In this document: positions 12,754 to 25,257 of the stretch, piece by piece
Layout of the letters: each line of letters starts with the position of its first letter
How positions within the stretch are numbered: position 1 is the first letter of the stretch
Assembly: GCA_013368375.1 (NCBI GenBank)
Contig: JAACJP010000020.1
Coordinates: forward strand, 372,001-436,000
DNA: 64,000 nucleotides
Source of the DNA: Tricholomella constricta
Taxonomy: Eukaryota > Basidiomycota > Agaricomycetes > Agaricales > Lyophyllaceae
Reading direction: 5' to 3'
The notes under the pieces: generated by a model
The model's database searches: none
What the model was told of the DNA's origin: nothing
Seen by the model: the letters and a program-made list of their open reading frames with translations, nothing else
Program-made: the position numbers and the translations under genes

Positions 12754-13202
12754 ATGGGCGACAAGGAAATAATGCCGAATCGATGCTGACTGGGAGCCGG
12801 TAGATCGTGACTGAGCCCAGCGGAGCTCCTCCGAAGTGCCACTGTTGGGCTATCATGCCATAATGAAAACGTTGAGGGATTTAAGTCCTATGTAGATCAG
12901 TTGAGGGTGTGAGCAAGCGGCCAGCATAAGTCAAGGGCCAAGTCCGATGCGCAAAAATCCGGCAAGTATCTGTGCCACCGGCCCACCGACATCCCCGGCA
13001 CGCGCACTGGGTCTATCAACTCGCCTCTGTAGATCTACCTTGAAGACCGCGATAATATCTCCGAATTTCCCTTTCCTTCTCAACTACAGAGGACTATGGC
13101 ATTTGCAAATGCAGAAATAGGCATGTTCAAACTTCAAATGTCGTGAACAATATTTTCACATAACATGACTTGCTTACAGCAGAAACGGCTGAGCTGGCCA
13201 AA

Positions 13203-14753
13203 ATGTCGTTTCCTCAGGATGCGTTCAACGCCGCCACCGATGTCAAGATAGACGTCAGAGCATCCTCTCTTAACCACATCCTCTCCACCAACAACCCCCC
13301 CTCCGACATCGAAGTCATCGAACTTCAATATCTCCTTCGTGATGCGCAAACGGAACTTACCAGATTGTCACAACTTGGAATTCAAGAGAGTCAACCTCTG
13401 CATGGAGAGAGTCGAGTCTCCTGCACCGTACTCGAGGATCTCATTATGGCTATCAGGTCTGCATTATCCGTTATTCGTCGCATACCTGCAGAGATGCTTT
13501 ATGCCATCTTCTCCTATACCCTCCCGGATCGGAGTCCATCACATGTTTTTGCAGACGAGGAACGGAACTCATTGGATGCGACACGAGGACCTTTCGTGTT
13601 GGCAAACGTCTGCAGGTCCTGGAGGGCAGCTGCCTTGTCTCACTACGAGCTTTGGTCACGGATTCAGGTCAACCTGGAGAAGGTGGCAACTGATAAGAGC
13701 GTACTACCCAGACTATCGGTGTTGCAACTGTTCCTCCAGCGATCAGGCACTCATCCGTTAGACATCCATTTCGGGGACCTTTACGCACCACACCCTGCTG
13801 TGAGAGAACTGTTGGTCCTCCTGATGTCCCATTCCGAACGATGGAGAGAAGTGACATTCTTTATAGAATTTAGTCGCCTTCATTTAATGGAGAGGATACG
13901 AGGACGTGTCCCCCTGCTCCGCTATCTCGACATTTACGCCTTTGGTGCGCACACTTTTGGATCTGTTCGAGCGTTTGAGGAGGCGCCTGAGCTTAGGGAA
14001 GCTCAGCTCTCCGTTGGCCATCTGAATACTTTACCCCTTCCATGGTCTCAATTGACTGTCATCGGAGGCCATTTCGATGTCGCATTCGTTCTGCAACGCA
14101 TTCCGGGGCTCACAGAATGCATCATGAATAACAGTGACCGCTCTCTTCACCAAATTCCTGTTCTGTGTCATCTCAACCTCACCAAACTTCGTATCAATCA
14201 GCAAAATCCGCTTCATTGGCTGAAAGCACCAGGCCTGAAAGAACTGCAGATACATAATGTTCGTGGGTTTAGGCTGTACGGCAATGCGGATCATGGTGAT
14301 CTACAGTACATGGTCTCCTTTTTGCAGAGATCGTCCTGCGCCCTTCAATCCCTTTCTCTATCTGGGGTCAATCTACAGCACTCCGGCGTTTTAGAGCTTT
14401 GGAGGAGTACTCCATATCTTAGGAGACTCGAGATCACAGACTGCTATGTCGATTGGAAGGTGTTGGCCGACCACCTCCTGATCGCAGGTGACGCCTGCCT
14501 GCTACCGAATCTTCAGCATATCGTCTTTGTATTCGGCAGATCCGATATTTTCCCCATCATTCCTACTTCCGTTCTCGACCTGCTCGAATGCCGCAGACAG
14601 GAGACCCACTGCGAAGGCGTTGCCCGGCTAATGTCTGCAGGCCTGTTCAACGTGCATTTCTTACCGCAGCATGTTGCCCGAATTCATGAGCTAGAAGATC
14701 TGGGTCTTGAGGTAACACAAGGTACGAAAATGTTGAGGGCAGTAAGGAGGTGA
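13203..14753 (+). CDS. F-box protein with leucine-rich tail
   Basis: Single-exon frame from ATG 13203 (MSFPQDAFN) to TGA 14751-14753. The N-terminal part has a short helix (DIEVIELQYLLRDAQTELTRL), then the F-box (IRRIPAEMLYAIFSYTLPD..GPFVLANVCRSWRAAALSHYELWSRI) at roughly residues 95-165, followed by degenerate leucine-rich segments (LKELQIHNVRGF, LRRLEITDCYVDW). This architecture is expanded in Agaricomycetes. Such proteins link substrates to SCF ubiquitin ligases through Skp1; the substrate is unknown. A TTACAG at 13172-13178 suggests an intron in the 5' leader. Confidence 0.85.
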   Translation: MSFPQDAFNAATDVKIDVRASSLNHILSTNNPPSDIEVIELQYLLRDAQTELTRLSQLGIQESQPLHGESRVSCTVLEDLIMAIRSALSVIRRIPAEMLYAIFSYTLPDRSPSHVFADEERNSLDATRGPFVLANVCRSWRAAALSHYELWSRIQVNLEKVATDKSVLPRLSVLQLFLQRSGTHPLDIHFGDLYAPHPAVRELLVLLMSHSERWREVTFFIEFSRLHLMERIRGRVPLLRYLDIYAFGAHTFGSVRAFEEAPELREAQLSVGHLNTLPLPWSQLTVIGGHFDVAFVLQRIPGLTECIMNNSDRSLHQIPVLCHLNLTKLRINQQNPLHWLKAPGLKELQIHNVRGFRLYGNADHGDLQYMVSFLQRSSCALQSLSLSGVNLQHSGVLELWRSTPYLRRLEITDCYVDWKVLADHLLIAGDACLLPNLQHIVFVFGRSDIFPIIPTSVLDLLECRRQETHCEGVARLMSAGLFNVHFLPQHVARIHELEDLGLEVTQGTKMLRAVRR

Positions 14754-15019
14754 TGGCCTGGAGACTATAGGAAGTGCAGGTCAAAGTATTTCGTCCCCAT
14801 CTTGGTTCAGGCCAATCCTTTGATGATCTCAATACACCATATACATGGATTCAAAGGGATACTCGAGTATGCACCTGAGAATACACCAAATTGGCAGGGG
14901 TCGAGTAGCAGATAAGATAAGATCTAAGATCGTATGACAAGCTTAAGCAATCTGTACTTCTACCCGTTTCATCTCAGTTTTCTCGTCGAAAGACCTGCAA
15001 AGACCGAATTTCAGTCTAA

Positions 15020-18000
15020 ATGACCCGAACTCTGCGGCCCAGAAAATCAAAGCCTAGTTATGTTGCGATGGCAGGGGTTGAATTGGACGATGAACACGGC
15101 GAACCAGTGGCCGGACCCTCCAAGCGGGCTGTAGCCTTCGACGAAGATGCCGACAGTGGGAGCGATTTCGCACCCGAAAAAGACCCTGATGCACAGGAAG
15201 CCGAGGTAGAGAATGAGGAGGACGAAGATATGGAGCCCGACGTCGAGGAAGGCGATGACCCTGACTTTACTCAGCCCCGTTCACGTTCACTCAGCCGCCG
15301 AAGCACGTCCGTGTTCGAAACCAAATCCAAACTCGTCGTCGCGAAAGGTAACATCTGCCGTTTTCATCATGAGATAATCGTGCATCTGACGAAGGGACTT
15401 GAAAAGGTCCACCAAAACCCAGTCTATCGCGCGCGTCGAAACGCCAGATGTACGTCCTTCCGACACCGAGCGTGCACCACCGGCATCGAGCTGTGCCCTT
15501 GTACACCCGCACGGGACGCGCAGAACGCCTTGAAACGCGGCCGTCCCTGTTTAAGAAGCCCAAAATCACCATGTCGAACAACTTTACCCAGAATTCGAAG
15601 GTGGCCGATCGGGTGAACAAGTCGTGGGGATATAATGTTGGGTCTGGTCCTCTGTGGGAGATGGTTGAAGACAGAGGGTGGTACAAGGAGGCAGTGGAGA
15701 ATGTTCCTGATATGGACAGCGATGCAAACCGGCGACCGAAGGTGTACAGAAATATTCGAGTGAAGGCTGGTTGGGAGATTTTGAACCAAAGGTACGTGAG
15801 TTGATGATTTGACCGACACCCGAACAAAGTTGAGGTTTTTCCTCGCAGCGAAGCAGCTCCGTATCTACCAACTGATGTGATGATTACTGAAGAAGGAAAC
15901 CTCAAGCCACCACCTCCTGTTACCTGCTTGCTTGGGCCATTTGGAAGACAGACCGAACGGAAGCTGGAAATGTTTCAATCCCAGAAGATGTGTGCGTCCA
16001 CACCTATCTGCACGGTTCCTCGTACTCAGACATATCTCGTCCAGCCGAGTTCATGCCCGAAAGTCCGGCGCACACATTCAATGCTGGTGCACCCGTCTGG
16101 GGGATCGATTGGTGCCCCGTTCACTCAGATGATCGGGAAGGTGAGGTCGCGCAGCCCTTCTGTGTTTCCATCGATCACTAAGGACGTTTATATAGCCCAT
16201 TCGTTCAAGCAATACCTCGCCGTCGCTCCGTTCCCCACGAGTTCTCATTCCCCCGAGATAGGCGTGCGAGTCGCTCGGCCGTCGCATGCGTGCATCCAGA
16301 TATGGTCATTCGGTCCTACCCAGCCTCCTTTGGAAGAAGAGTCGGATCGCGGCGAGATGAAATGCGAGATGGTGCTCTGCCTCGAAGGCGGACCTGCTCA
16401 TGAGCTCAAGTGGTGTCCTTTGCCTGCTCATGACGATGTTTGTGCAGTCTATTTTTGGTAGGCGACAAATTTTTGACTGTGTTCTTCATCTATAGTTTTC
16501 GAGCCCCACGAGACCTCGGAAGCTGGGCCTTTTGAGCGGCGCCTTTGAGGATGGGTCTTGGTCGATTTATGCTGTCCCTGATCCTGCTGATGTGAAATCA
16601 GCCGAACATGAGCCCTCTCAACCAGTCTACGGTTCGTTCTCTCACATCCTCTATTGGCGTTGCTGACTTGAACTTTTGAGCAGTGAAGCTCCCTGAACCT
16701 TTGGTCAGAATAGAGGTGGAAGAAACCAATTGCTGGACGTTCGACTGGGCCAACAGTGAATTGGTTGCTATTGGAACTACAAATGGTGACTCCTTTCGAT
16801 TCTATTACTGTCTGTTGTTGCTGATGTATTGCCTGTCCAGGTATCATTGCTGTGTATGACATCGGCCCACATCTTAAAGCGATTGGTGGCCCAAGTACGG
16901 TCCGTCCTTTTACCGAGGAAAGTTCACATCTGATTTGCATTCGAATAGATTCGCCGCCAATCACCAATATCCTTCCGACGCACTATCTCACCGTGCACCA
17001 ATCCGCCATACGTGCATTAGCATGGATACGGGCACCACCTGCGACGTCGGCTGGTGCCCCTCGCACGGACGGTGACCCAACTGTCATTGCCAGCGGAGGC
17101 TACGATGGCATGGAATGTTTGACGGATATCCGAGAGGGCCATGGCTCGGTCATGAACAGGACGAGAGGTCTGTCATTTCAATGTGTCGTTCCACATATCT
17201 CTTTGAAGAGCTGACGGGGTCGGTTTTTCAGACGTTATCAATGCAATGGCGTTTTCTCCTTTCGGAGGTGGGCCCGTTACGATTGATCACGAGAATATCG
17301 TCAAGGCATATTCTGCTTCGCCGAGCATGTTGGGCAGGGGGCATACTTTGCTGGAGCCACAAGGGCCTGTGTGGGTGAGTTGTTGGGGAAGTTTGTGGCT
17401 ACGACTTTGCTAATGGGCGCTGTCCAGAGTGTCAATGCGTCAGACTTTCACCCACAGCTAGCTGTGGGATCTGCTGACGGGTCATGTACGACTACTAACT
17501 CGCTCAGATCCACACGAAGAGGGGGTTCAGTGGTCAGTTCTCAAATGCAACAAAACTACTCTTAGGGTCATAGCTCACTGACGACCATCACCAGCCCTTT
17601 TTCATTCACAAGGTCTATCAGCTGGATTACAGCCGCAATTTGGGTGTGTACAGGATGCTGGACCGATTCTTTCCACAGGTTCGTAGACACAAATCCATCG
17701 CATGAACGTTCGAAATTCTGATAAGCTCTTCCACGGTGCAGGAAACGCAAGACCGTCCTGCTGCCAAAGCTAAAAGTGCAAAGGAGAAGGCCGGCGAGAC
17801 GGATCCCGCGAAAGGACGCATCAAGGCAAACTCTGTGGGGACAGGTGCTTGGTCGCGCGAAGTTGGTGTGCACCGCGTAACGTGGAACAGCTGTAACGGC
17901 CTTGCGGCGTCAGGGCTGTTAGCATCGGCGACTGCGTCTGGGTTGTGCAGGGTCGATGAGCTGTGGGGGAGGTGGATCAAGGGGAAGGTGCCGTACGGTG

Positions 18001-18083
18001 GTATTGAGCATATCAGGAGGGAGCTGGAGGATGAGGCGATGGAAGTAGATGGCGATTCAGATGAATCAGCGGGGTCGTCGTGA
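15020..18083 (+). CDS. TFIIIC subunit of the Tfc6/Sfc6 WD40 type
   Basis: Starts MTRTLRPRKSKPSYVAMAG, an Arg/Lys-rich leader, followed by a strongly acidic stretch (EAEVENEEDEDMEPDVEEGD). A central region (FTQNSKVADRVNKSWGYNVG, WEILNQR) leads into a WD40 propeller: GAPVWGIDWCPVH, CIQIWSFGPTQ, AHELKWCPLP, NCWTFDWANSELVAIGTTNG, SAIRALAWIRAPP, DVINAMAFSPFGGGPV and VNASDFHPQLAVGSADGS. It ends VGVHRVTWNSCNGLAASG and an acidic tail (EVDGDSDESAGSS, stop 18081-18083). The order and acidic N-terminus match the fungal TFIIIC tauB subunit that helps bind the B box of tRNA genes. About ten short introns. The identification rests on architecture and recognisable WD motifs, so another nuclear WD40 protein remains possible. 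Confidence 0.7.
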
Positions 18084-20325
18084 GTGACTCTTTGGATGTT
18101 TGAGAGCGGGTCAAGCTGGTTGCTGTTTCTTGCTAATCTTATACGATATTGCCCCCGTCATGTCACTCTCAGCTTGCCCAATGAGCTTTGATGATCGTGT
18201 TCCTCGGTCGCGCTGGCGTCCGTCGAGCCGCAGATGAGGACAGTTCCCGGCGTTCAGTGTGTACCACCGCCACGTCCAGCTCATCATACTATGCTTAATC
18301 CATAGCCTTCTACGAAATAGTCAAGCTGGAAAATTTGTTTATCAATGAAACTCACCCTCTCCGAGCTCTCAAGTCTCCGAGCTGCAGCTACCCGCTTTCA
18401 GGCATGGACTCCAGGAAAACATATGCTGCAGCCCTCATCTGACTAACTTTTATAGAGGATGGGGCTTACAGCTCCTCGGTAAAACAGTAAACTCCAACGC
18501 CAATTCTTGGAAAAACAGCGACCGTATCGTGCACCCTGTCAGACTTGGTGGTGAACGACTACACTTGACTTGGTACGATCTTTGGCTTCCAAGGCTACTG
18601 CAGGTTCAACCTCGGGCTCCTCAACTCTCCCAGACGGACGTGTGCTTAATGGCGAAATCAGATCGGGATGCCGACATATCTGACGATGAAGCAGAGGGCA
18701 CGTCACTGCACGAACTAGATACAATACCTCAAATCAGAGGTCGCAGTGTTGGCACAAGTGCGTAAGTCACATATCTCGAGTACAGAGAGGTTGGGTCTGG
18801 TGCGGCGAGGGGTGCGTGCTGTGCAATTTCTCAAATGTTTACACATCTGGCGCAACCTTTTCTCGTACATCCAGTATACCCTTAACGTGAAGAATACATT
18901 TGATAATCTGAAACGAGTGAGCCAGGTACAACAAGTACTCCCAGATCACTGCCCGTGCAGTGCGTGCGTCGTTCAAGGAGGAGGAAAAGGAGGAGGAACG
19001 CCTGCTTGCTGAGCGGAGGGCGTCGGTGGCATTTAGGTGTGTCTGCACGCTCCTCATGAACTCCGAATCGTATAGACGCCCAACACTGTCACAGACCGCG
19101 CGGCTGACGAAGTCGCGAGGGAGAAGGAAACATCGGGCAAGTCCTCCTCGTAGACCCCACCCGGAACACAATGAAGGCCGCCTGTCGCATAGCTACCACT
19201 ACCCGTCTATTCTGTATGACAAAACACCCTAATTGGATCTCGCTCGGAGCACTTGCACATGGTGTGACGCTGTTCATTCGCGCAAGGCTGTTGAATAGGT
19301 TGTCAAACTGGAAAGAGGACGCAGTGGACTCAGTCTCCGGTTTTGGCACGACGTTGCTCTGCCACTGATGAGCCTGAGACGACGACAACGCCGACGGCTG
19401 CTCCGGACTGCATTATAACCGCCAGAATGCTCCTTTGGCTTTGTTTCTCTTTTGATAGGGTAAAGCGCATGCTGGCCTGAAGATCCAACTTCCGCCACCA
19501 TGTCGTATCGCGCTGCAAGTACCGGGTCCCTCGACCACTAAATTCTGATATTCAACAGAGACGTCAGTATTTTTGCGCCACTCGCGAACTTAGAAAGTGA
19601 AAGACTTGTCATTGAAACCTATGAACCTCGCCTCGCCGATGGTCACCAATGTCGACGACCCCTACATGAATTTCTGTTCACGATCGATGAAATCCCTAGT
19701 CCGACAACAACATATAGCTATCGTAGCCAGCGGTCAAGCTTGCGGACGCTACTAGGTCTTTTTGGAAGCGAGTTAAAGCCTTGAACAACGTTGTTTCAAT
19801 GCTTCTCAGCAAGTGTCGCAAGTGCCGTGGATAAGGATGGGCGGGCACCGCTGCGTAACACCCTGAAACGATGCGTAAATCCATAAGACGCATAGAGTTA
19901 CACAGACCTTGTACATAATGCTCTTGATAACCCTCTCAGGCTTGGAGAGCTGATACTCGGCGAACTTTGTTCCCGTTCGTCTACGCGAGTATTACTGCCC
20001 GGTTCATCTGGTCCCGACGTGTCACCCATTCCTTCCTAGCTTGCACATGCTCTCCGGTGGATGGACTTGTCGGGCTAAGGATGCAAGGGTGGCGATGCGT
20101 AACACGAGTGCGTGCAGGTATTTTAGTAGTAAAGAACGGCAGAGGAGGGCACTTGACAACGGTGGGGAGTCGGAGTTGTCAACAACATCTTGATCTTGCA
20201 CCTACACGATCCCAGCCATATCTGCTCTTCAGTTACGCAAAGAATAAACCTGTACGCCTTATCAAACTGGTCAGATTATGGCAGGATATTGATTACCTGC
20301 TCAGAGTCAAATACACTTACCCGTG
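18084..20325. other. No gene recognised
   Basis: Short ORFs exist on both strands. The most protein-like is a minus-strand stretch at 18840-19140 reading RDFVSRAVCDSVGRLYDSEF and YLLYLAHSFQII, but I cannot join it to a start or name it. Confidence 0.4.
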
Positions 20326-23300
20326 ATGTCTGAGAATGACTTGAGGAGGGGTGACATCCCTGCAGATGTTGCTGAACGTCTTCGGGCGCAAGTTGGGCGA
20401 TTCCGCATTCTCATTATCGGAAGAGCCAACGCCGGAAAGACGACGATACTTCAGAAAGTGTGCAACACTACAGAGGACCCAGAAATATTCAATAGTGAGG
20501 GAAACAAGGTGTGTGCGAGGCAACATTTCACCTTTGAGCTAAACCTTTGCTCACTGTTCATGGACTACATACAGGTTGATCTAGCTATCATTAATCCATC
20601 ACGAAAGGTTAATACCCCTAATTGCAAAAGGATGTGACCTGAGCTGGATATCTGTGATAGCGTGGCGTGCATGACATCAACCATGAATTGGTTTTCCGAA
20701 GCAACCCAGGATTCATTTTTCATGACTCTCGCGGCTTCGAATCTGGGGGTGTCGAGGAGTTGGATGCTGTGAAGAACTTCATTACGGAGCGTGCCCAGGA
20801 GGTCACACTTTCTGAACAGCTCCACATCATCTGGTGTGGAAACATAATCCAATTTTCTGATGATCTATGCTCAAACAAAGACAGGTACTGCCTCCCTATG
20901 GACAATGATCGTCTTGTCACAAGAGCAGAGGAATTTTTCTTTAATGAGTGTGGAACTGGAAAAGGTGTGTATTGTTATTATAATCCCTTCTACTGTGTCT
21001 AATACTTGGAATAGTTCCAGTGATTTTAGTTTTTACCAGGTTTGATGGGTTTGTTGTTTCTACATTTGGTAAATTGCTGAACCAGATCAACGATGTGCAC
21101 CAAGCATTTGCTTTAGCCCAAAACAAAGCTACTGCAGATTTTGAAAGGCTGCGGCCTGGCCTTGATGTGTATAAACACAAGTATCCTCCTAAAAGTTATG
21201 TCTGCCTTCAAGGTATATAATATTTGAGACTGATGAGTTCTTCAAATTGATGGCTTGGTTAACAGACATGACTAAGCCAGACACGACATGCAAAGATTTG
21301 ATCGAACAAAGTTCACTTGCTCTGGATGATAGGGCCCTCATCCAAGTATTTGTTTCTACGCAGCAAAGTATGTCAGAACTTTGTACCAAACATGGAATTC
21401 AGTGAGTGAATTTCAAAACAATATCAAAACAAACATAATTAGATTTAACAGAGAATCTCTTGAAAATATGCTGAAAACAAATGATGTTGAAACATCTCTA
21501 ACATATATGGCGAGTTGGTACACACATTCACTGGTATAAATTTGAACCATTGTATGTGAAGGTATTTGTGGCTGATTTCTGGAATGATAGGAGGTAAAAG
21601 CAATATAATCTAGCTAAACTGTGCTGCACTGAGTGTTTGGGGCTTTTTCTGACAGTCTGTGGGTGGTTTCAGTATTTTATATAAGGTGCAAAACTGACTG
21701 GCAGCTGTGATTTGGCCCACAACAGGTGAGTATCCACCCTAGCTAACCTGTGCCATGCTAAGTATCTGGGGCTATTTTTTATAGGATGTAAGTGGTGTTG
21801 GTTTTTGTATAAAGCACAATGCTGACCAGCAGCTATGATTTGGCCCACAACAGGTGAGTATTCACTCTAGCTAACCTGTGTCATGCTGAGTGTCTGGGGC
21901 TATTTTTGACAGCATGTAAATGGTGTTGATGTTCTGCATAAGGTGCAAAGCTGACCAGCAGCTGTGATTTGGCCCACATTAGGTGAGTATCCACCCTAGC
22001 TGACCTGTGCTATGCTGAGTGTCTGAGGCTATTTTTGACAGCATGTAAGTGGTGTTGATGTCCTGTGTAATGTGTAATGCTGACCAACAGCTATGATTTG
22101 GCTCACAACAGGTAAGTATGCACCCTAGCTAACCGAAGCCATGCTGAGTATCCGGGGCTAATTTGACAGGCTGTAAGTAGTGATGATGTGCTATGTAAGG
22201 TACAAGACTGACCAGTAGCTGAAATTTGGCCCACAACAGGTGAGTATCCACTCTAGTTAACTTGTGCCATGCTGAGTGTCGGGTTGTTTTTGACAGCTTG
22301 TAAGTAGTGTTAGTGTCCTGTGTATTGTGCAAGGGTGACCAGAAGCTGTAATTTGGCTTACAACAGGTGAGTATCCATCTTAGTTAAGTTATGCTGTACT
22401 GAATGTCTGGAGCTACTTCTGATAGCATGTAAGTGGTGTTGGTGTCCTGTATAAGGTGCAAAGCTGACCAGCAGCTGTAATTTGACCCTTAACAGGTGAG
22501 TATCTAACCAAGCTAACCTGTGCTGTGCTGAGTGTTGGGTTATGTCTGACAGTTTGTAAGTGGTGTTGGTATTCTGTGTATGGCGCAAGGCTGACCAGCA
22601 GCTGTAATTTGTCCTACAACAGGTGAGTGTTTACCCTGGCTAAGTTGTGCTATGTTGACCATCTGAGGCTATTTTTGACAGCGTGTAAGTAATATTAGTG
22701 TTCTGTGAAAGGTGCAAGGCTGACCAGCAGCTATAATTTGGGCCACAACAGGTGAGTATTCACTCAAGCTAACTGGTGCCATGTTGAATGTTTGGGGCTA
22801 TTTTAAAACAGTGGGTAGGTGTTGTTGGTGTTCCGTGTAAAGTGCAAGGCTGACTAGCAGCTGTGATTTGGCCCATAACAGGTGAGTATCCAGCCTAGCT
22901 AACCTGTGCCATTTTGAGTGTCTGGGACTATTTTTTACAGCGTGTAAGTGATGTTGGTGTCTTGTATAAAGTGCAAGGCTGACCAGCAGCCGTGATCTGG
23001 CCAATATCAGGTGAGTATGCACTGTAGCTAACCTGAGCCATGTTGAATGTCTTGAGTTATTTCTGACAGTATGTGAGTGGTGTCAGTGCCCTGTGTAAGG
23101 TGCAAGGCTGACCAGCAGCTGTGATTTTGGCGCCTACAACAGGTGAGTATCCACCCTAGCTAACCTGTGCTGTGCTGAATGTCTGGAGCTATTTCTGACA
23201 GAATGTAAGTAGTGTCAGCGTCTAGGAGTGTTTACCCTGGCTAAGTTGCGCTATGTTGACCATCTGGGGCTATTTTTGACAGCGTGTAAGTAATATTAGT

Positions 23301-24503
23301 GTTCTGTGAAAGGTGCAAGGCTGACCAGCAGCTATAATTTGGGCCACAACAGGTGAGTATCCACTCAAGCTAACTGGTGCCATGTTGAATGTTTGGGGCT
23401 ATTTTAAAACAGTGGGTAGGTGTTGTTGGTGTTCTGTGTAAAGTGCAAGGCTGACCAGCAGCTGTGATTGGGCCCGCAACAGGTGAGTATCATCTTAACT
23501 AACCTGTGCTGTGCTAAATGCCTGAGACTACTTTTGACAGACTGTAAGTAGTGTCTATGTGAGATTCAAATACCATTTTTATTTTTATACTAACATTATT
23601 TGATCTCAGGTAAGTGTTGTCTCTAATTGAACAAAGCAAGATCTACACAATCCTGAATGTTGTTGCATATAGATGGTAAGTTTTCTATTCTTTACTCTTG
23701 ATTTATTTCTTCTCTATTCCTGCACATTTGCCTTAAGCACAACTCATTTCCTGATCCCTTCATTAATGGTGTTTTTTTTTTCAGCTGGTATGTATGCCTT
23801 ACCTTAATTCTTGGTAGTCAATTCTCAACTTTGGCCATCACTGTAGGGAAATTATGTGAGCTTGCAAGTTACTCAATATTTCACTTCATACTCATTCAAT
23901 CATTCAGAACAAAGTGGGCTTTATTATGAATTTCAATTTTTTCTTGCCATACAAGTCGTGAACAGGCATCCTTCTATTTGGCCATAACACAACAATTATC
24001 TAGCACTGTAAGTGAAAGTGTTGTGACCACATTAATTGTTTTTTTCTTAATCTTTGGTAATTTCTCAGGCTGCATCTCTTCCATCAAAACAACAAGAACT
24101 CATTTTCCTTATCATGTGTACTGTTCATACACTCTTATTTTTGTGCTGCCATTTACTGAATTATTTTTCAGCACTTGCAATTGTTGCAGAACATTCATTT
24201 CCTATCTTTGGTTCCCACCGCTCCTTCCAACAGTCACTCAAAGTCTATTCTCAATCACTTCAATGTGAATCAGTGCTCAATGCTGTTCACCTCCTTGGCA
24301 GCAAAAGCAAAGCTATTCACATCCCTGGTGGTCAAAGCACCAACAAAAACTGGATCAGAAAGCTAAAGAACAAGATTACAAAGAAGAAGATCGAAGTGAT
24401 GCCAGAGACACTGATCAAAGTGTCACCAGAGACACTGATCAACATCATTAAAGAGAACACTTTGGGTATAGTTGCTGCTCTTACTTTATGTACAAATGAC
24501 TGA
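20326..24503 (+). CDS. P-loop GTPase of the mushroom-expanded G-domain family, split by a minisatellite
   Basis: Exons splice in frame from ATG 20326: RFRILIIGRANAGKTTILQK (Walker A/G1 at about residue 30), VDLAIINPSRKRGVHDINHE, FRSNPGFIFHDSRGFESGGV (DxxG, G3), DRLVTRAEEFFFNECGTGK, VPVILVFTRFDGFVVS (TRFD in the G4 position), PPKSYVCLQ, and ALIQVFVSTQQSMSELCTKH. The next exon ends SLTYMASWYTHSL at about 21536. The following 2 kb is a tandem array full of splice signals. Beyond it, 24160-24470 encodes ALAIVAEHSFPIFGSHRSF and QQSLKVYSQSLQCESVLNAV, which resembles the helical C-terminus of the same family. Placing that last block in this gene is inference. The role of these small GTPases is unknown. 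Confidence 0.65.
21600..23560 (+). repeat. Minisatellite of about 129-base units carrying splice donor, branch point and acceptor in every unit
   Basis: About 14-15 units. AG|GTGAGT (once GTAAGT) recurs at 21726, 21854, 21983, 22112, 22240, 22367, 22496, 22623, 22752, 22882, 23011, 23143, 23353 and 23483, mostly 127-132 bases apart. Each unit reads: GTGAGTATCCACCCTAGC, then TAACCTG (branch-like), TTTTTGACAG (acceptor-like), three bases, GTAAGT, then GGCTGACCAGCAG, CTGTGATTTGGCC and CACAACAG. One unit near 23220 is truncated. Units 22623-22882 and 23226-23483 are near-identical, so a block of two units was duplicated recently. AT-richer than the flanking genes. Confidence 0.9.
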
Positions 24504-24608
24504 ATATAACATACAGCAGCCAGTGATTGATCACATTCATGTAGTAATTGAGAAAAGTGTAATGATATTCAGACAGAAGAAGAACACAGAGATGTTGATT
24601 GCAATACT

Positions 24609-24830
24609 GTCAGAAGAACTCCCTTTCATGCGTACAATGCTCACTGGCTATCCTCTGACCATGTGCAATTGCCCTCAATTGTCAGAGAAACTCCTGTTCA
24701 TGCCCTTCGATGCTCACCAATCAGCCCCCCAACCTGTGTGATCACTCCTAACTGTCAGGAGAACTCTCATTCGCACCCTCCAATGCTCACTGACCGTCCT
24801 CCAACTTGTGCAATCGCTTCCAACTGATCA
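24609..24830 (+). repeat. Three tandem 72-base copies of an LTR 5' end
   Basis: Units begin TGTCAGAAGAACTCC (24609), TGTCAGAGAAACTCC (24681) and TGTCAGGAGAACTCT (24753). All match, with decay, the first bases of the outer Ty3 LTR read in its own sense (TGTTAGGGGAACACC). The third copy continues into a whole LTR. Confidence 0.7.
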
Positions 24831-25257
24831 TGATTTTGACCCTCAACACTCTGAACCAAGTGTTGGTGTACATATCTACATACTTCTGGTCATTTTCTAC
24901 CCTCCTCTGCATGCACCTGACACCAATCCCGACTACCTGACATCACGATGTTGGCCATCCCATCTCGTGCCCATACCCTGAGCCACGAGGATCAGACAGC
25001 ATCAGGAACATGTCTATACATGCACCGCAGACCACTCGCCATTATTACATGTACAGTATATGTAGAAGAGTCTGCCAGAAAGTGCAGTACTTGTATATAG
25101 TCAGCCTCCTGGCATCAGGAATTCTTTTAGTCCATTCTCTTCAGATTTCCCTTTGCCAGGTAGGCCCTCTTCTACTATATTCCTTACTGTACCTAATAGA
25201 ACTTCGGATTTCCTTTTGCCAGTGTGACTTAGCTCTGCTCATAAGGTTGCCCTAACA
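24753..25257 (+). mobile_element. Decayed Ty3 LTR, same family as the outer chromovirus
   Basis: Runs from TGTCAGGAG to GCCCTAACA. It shares landmarks in order with the LTR at 47066-47516 (opposite strand): AAGTGTTGGTGTACATAT, GACTACCTGACATC, ACTTGTATATAG (TATA), CTGGCATC, TTTGCCAG twice, and TAGCTCTGCTC. About 505 bases against 451 for the intact copy, with many substitutions. Confidence 0.75.

Noticed and set aside
21600..23560. Minus-strand repeated ORFs with a period near 43 codons (..NTTYKLS..DTHLL..LQLLVS..)
   Set aside because: The 129-base unit is divisible by three, so open frames arise automatically; they are interrupted and not conserved as protein.
24609..24830. CRISPR-like array
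   Set aside because: The three 72-base units are contiguous with no unique spacers and match an LTR end.
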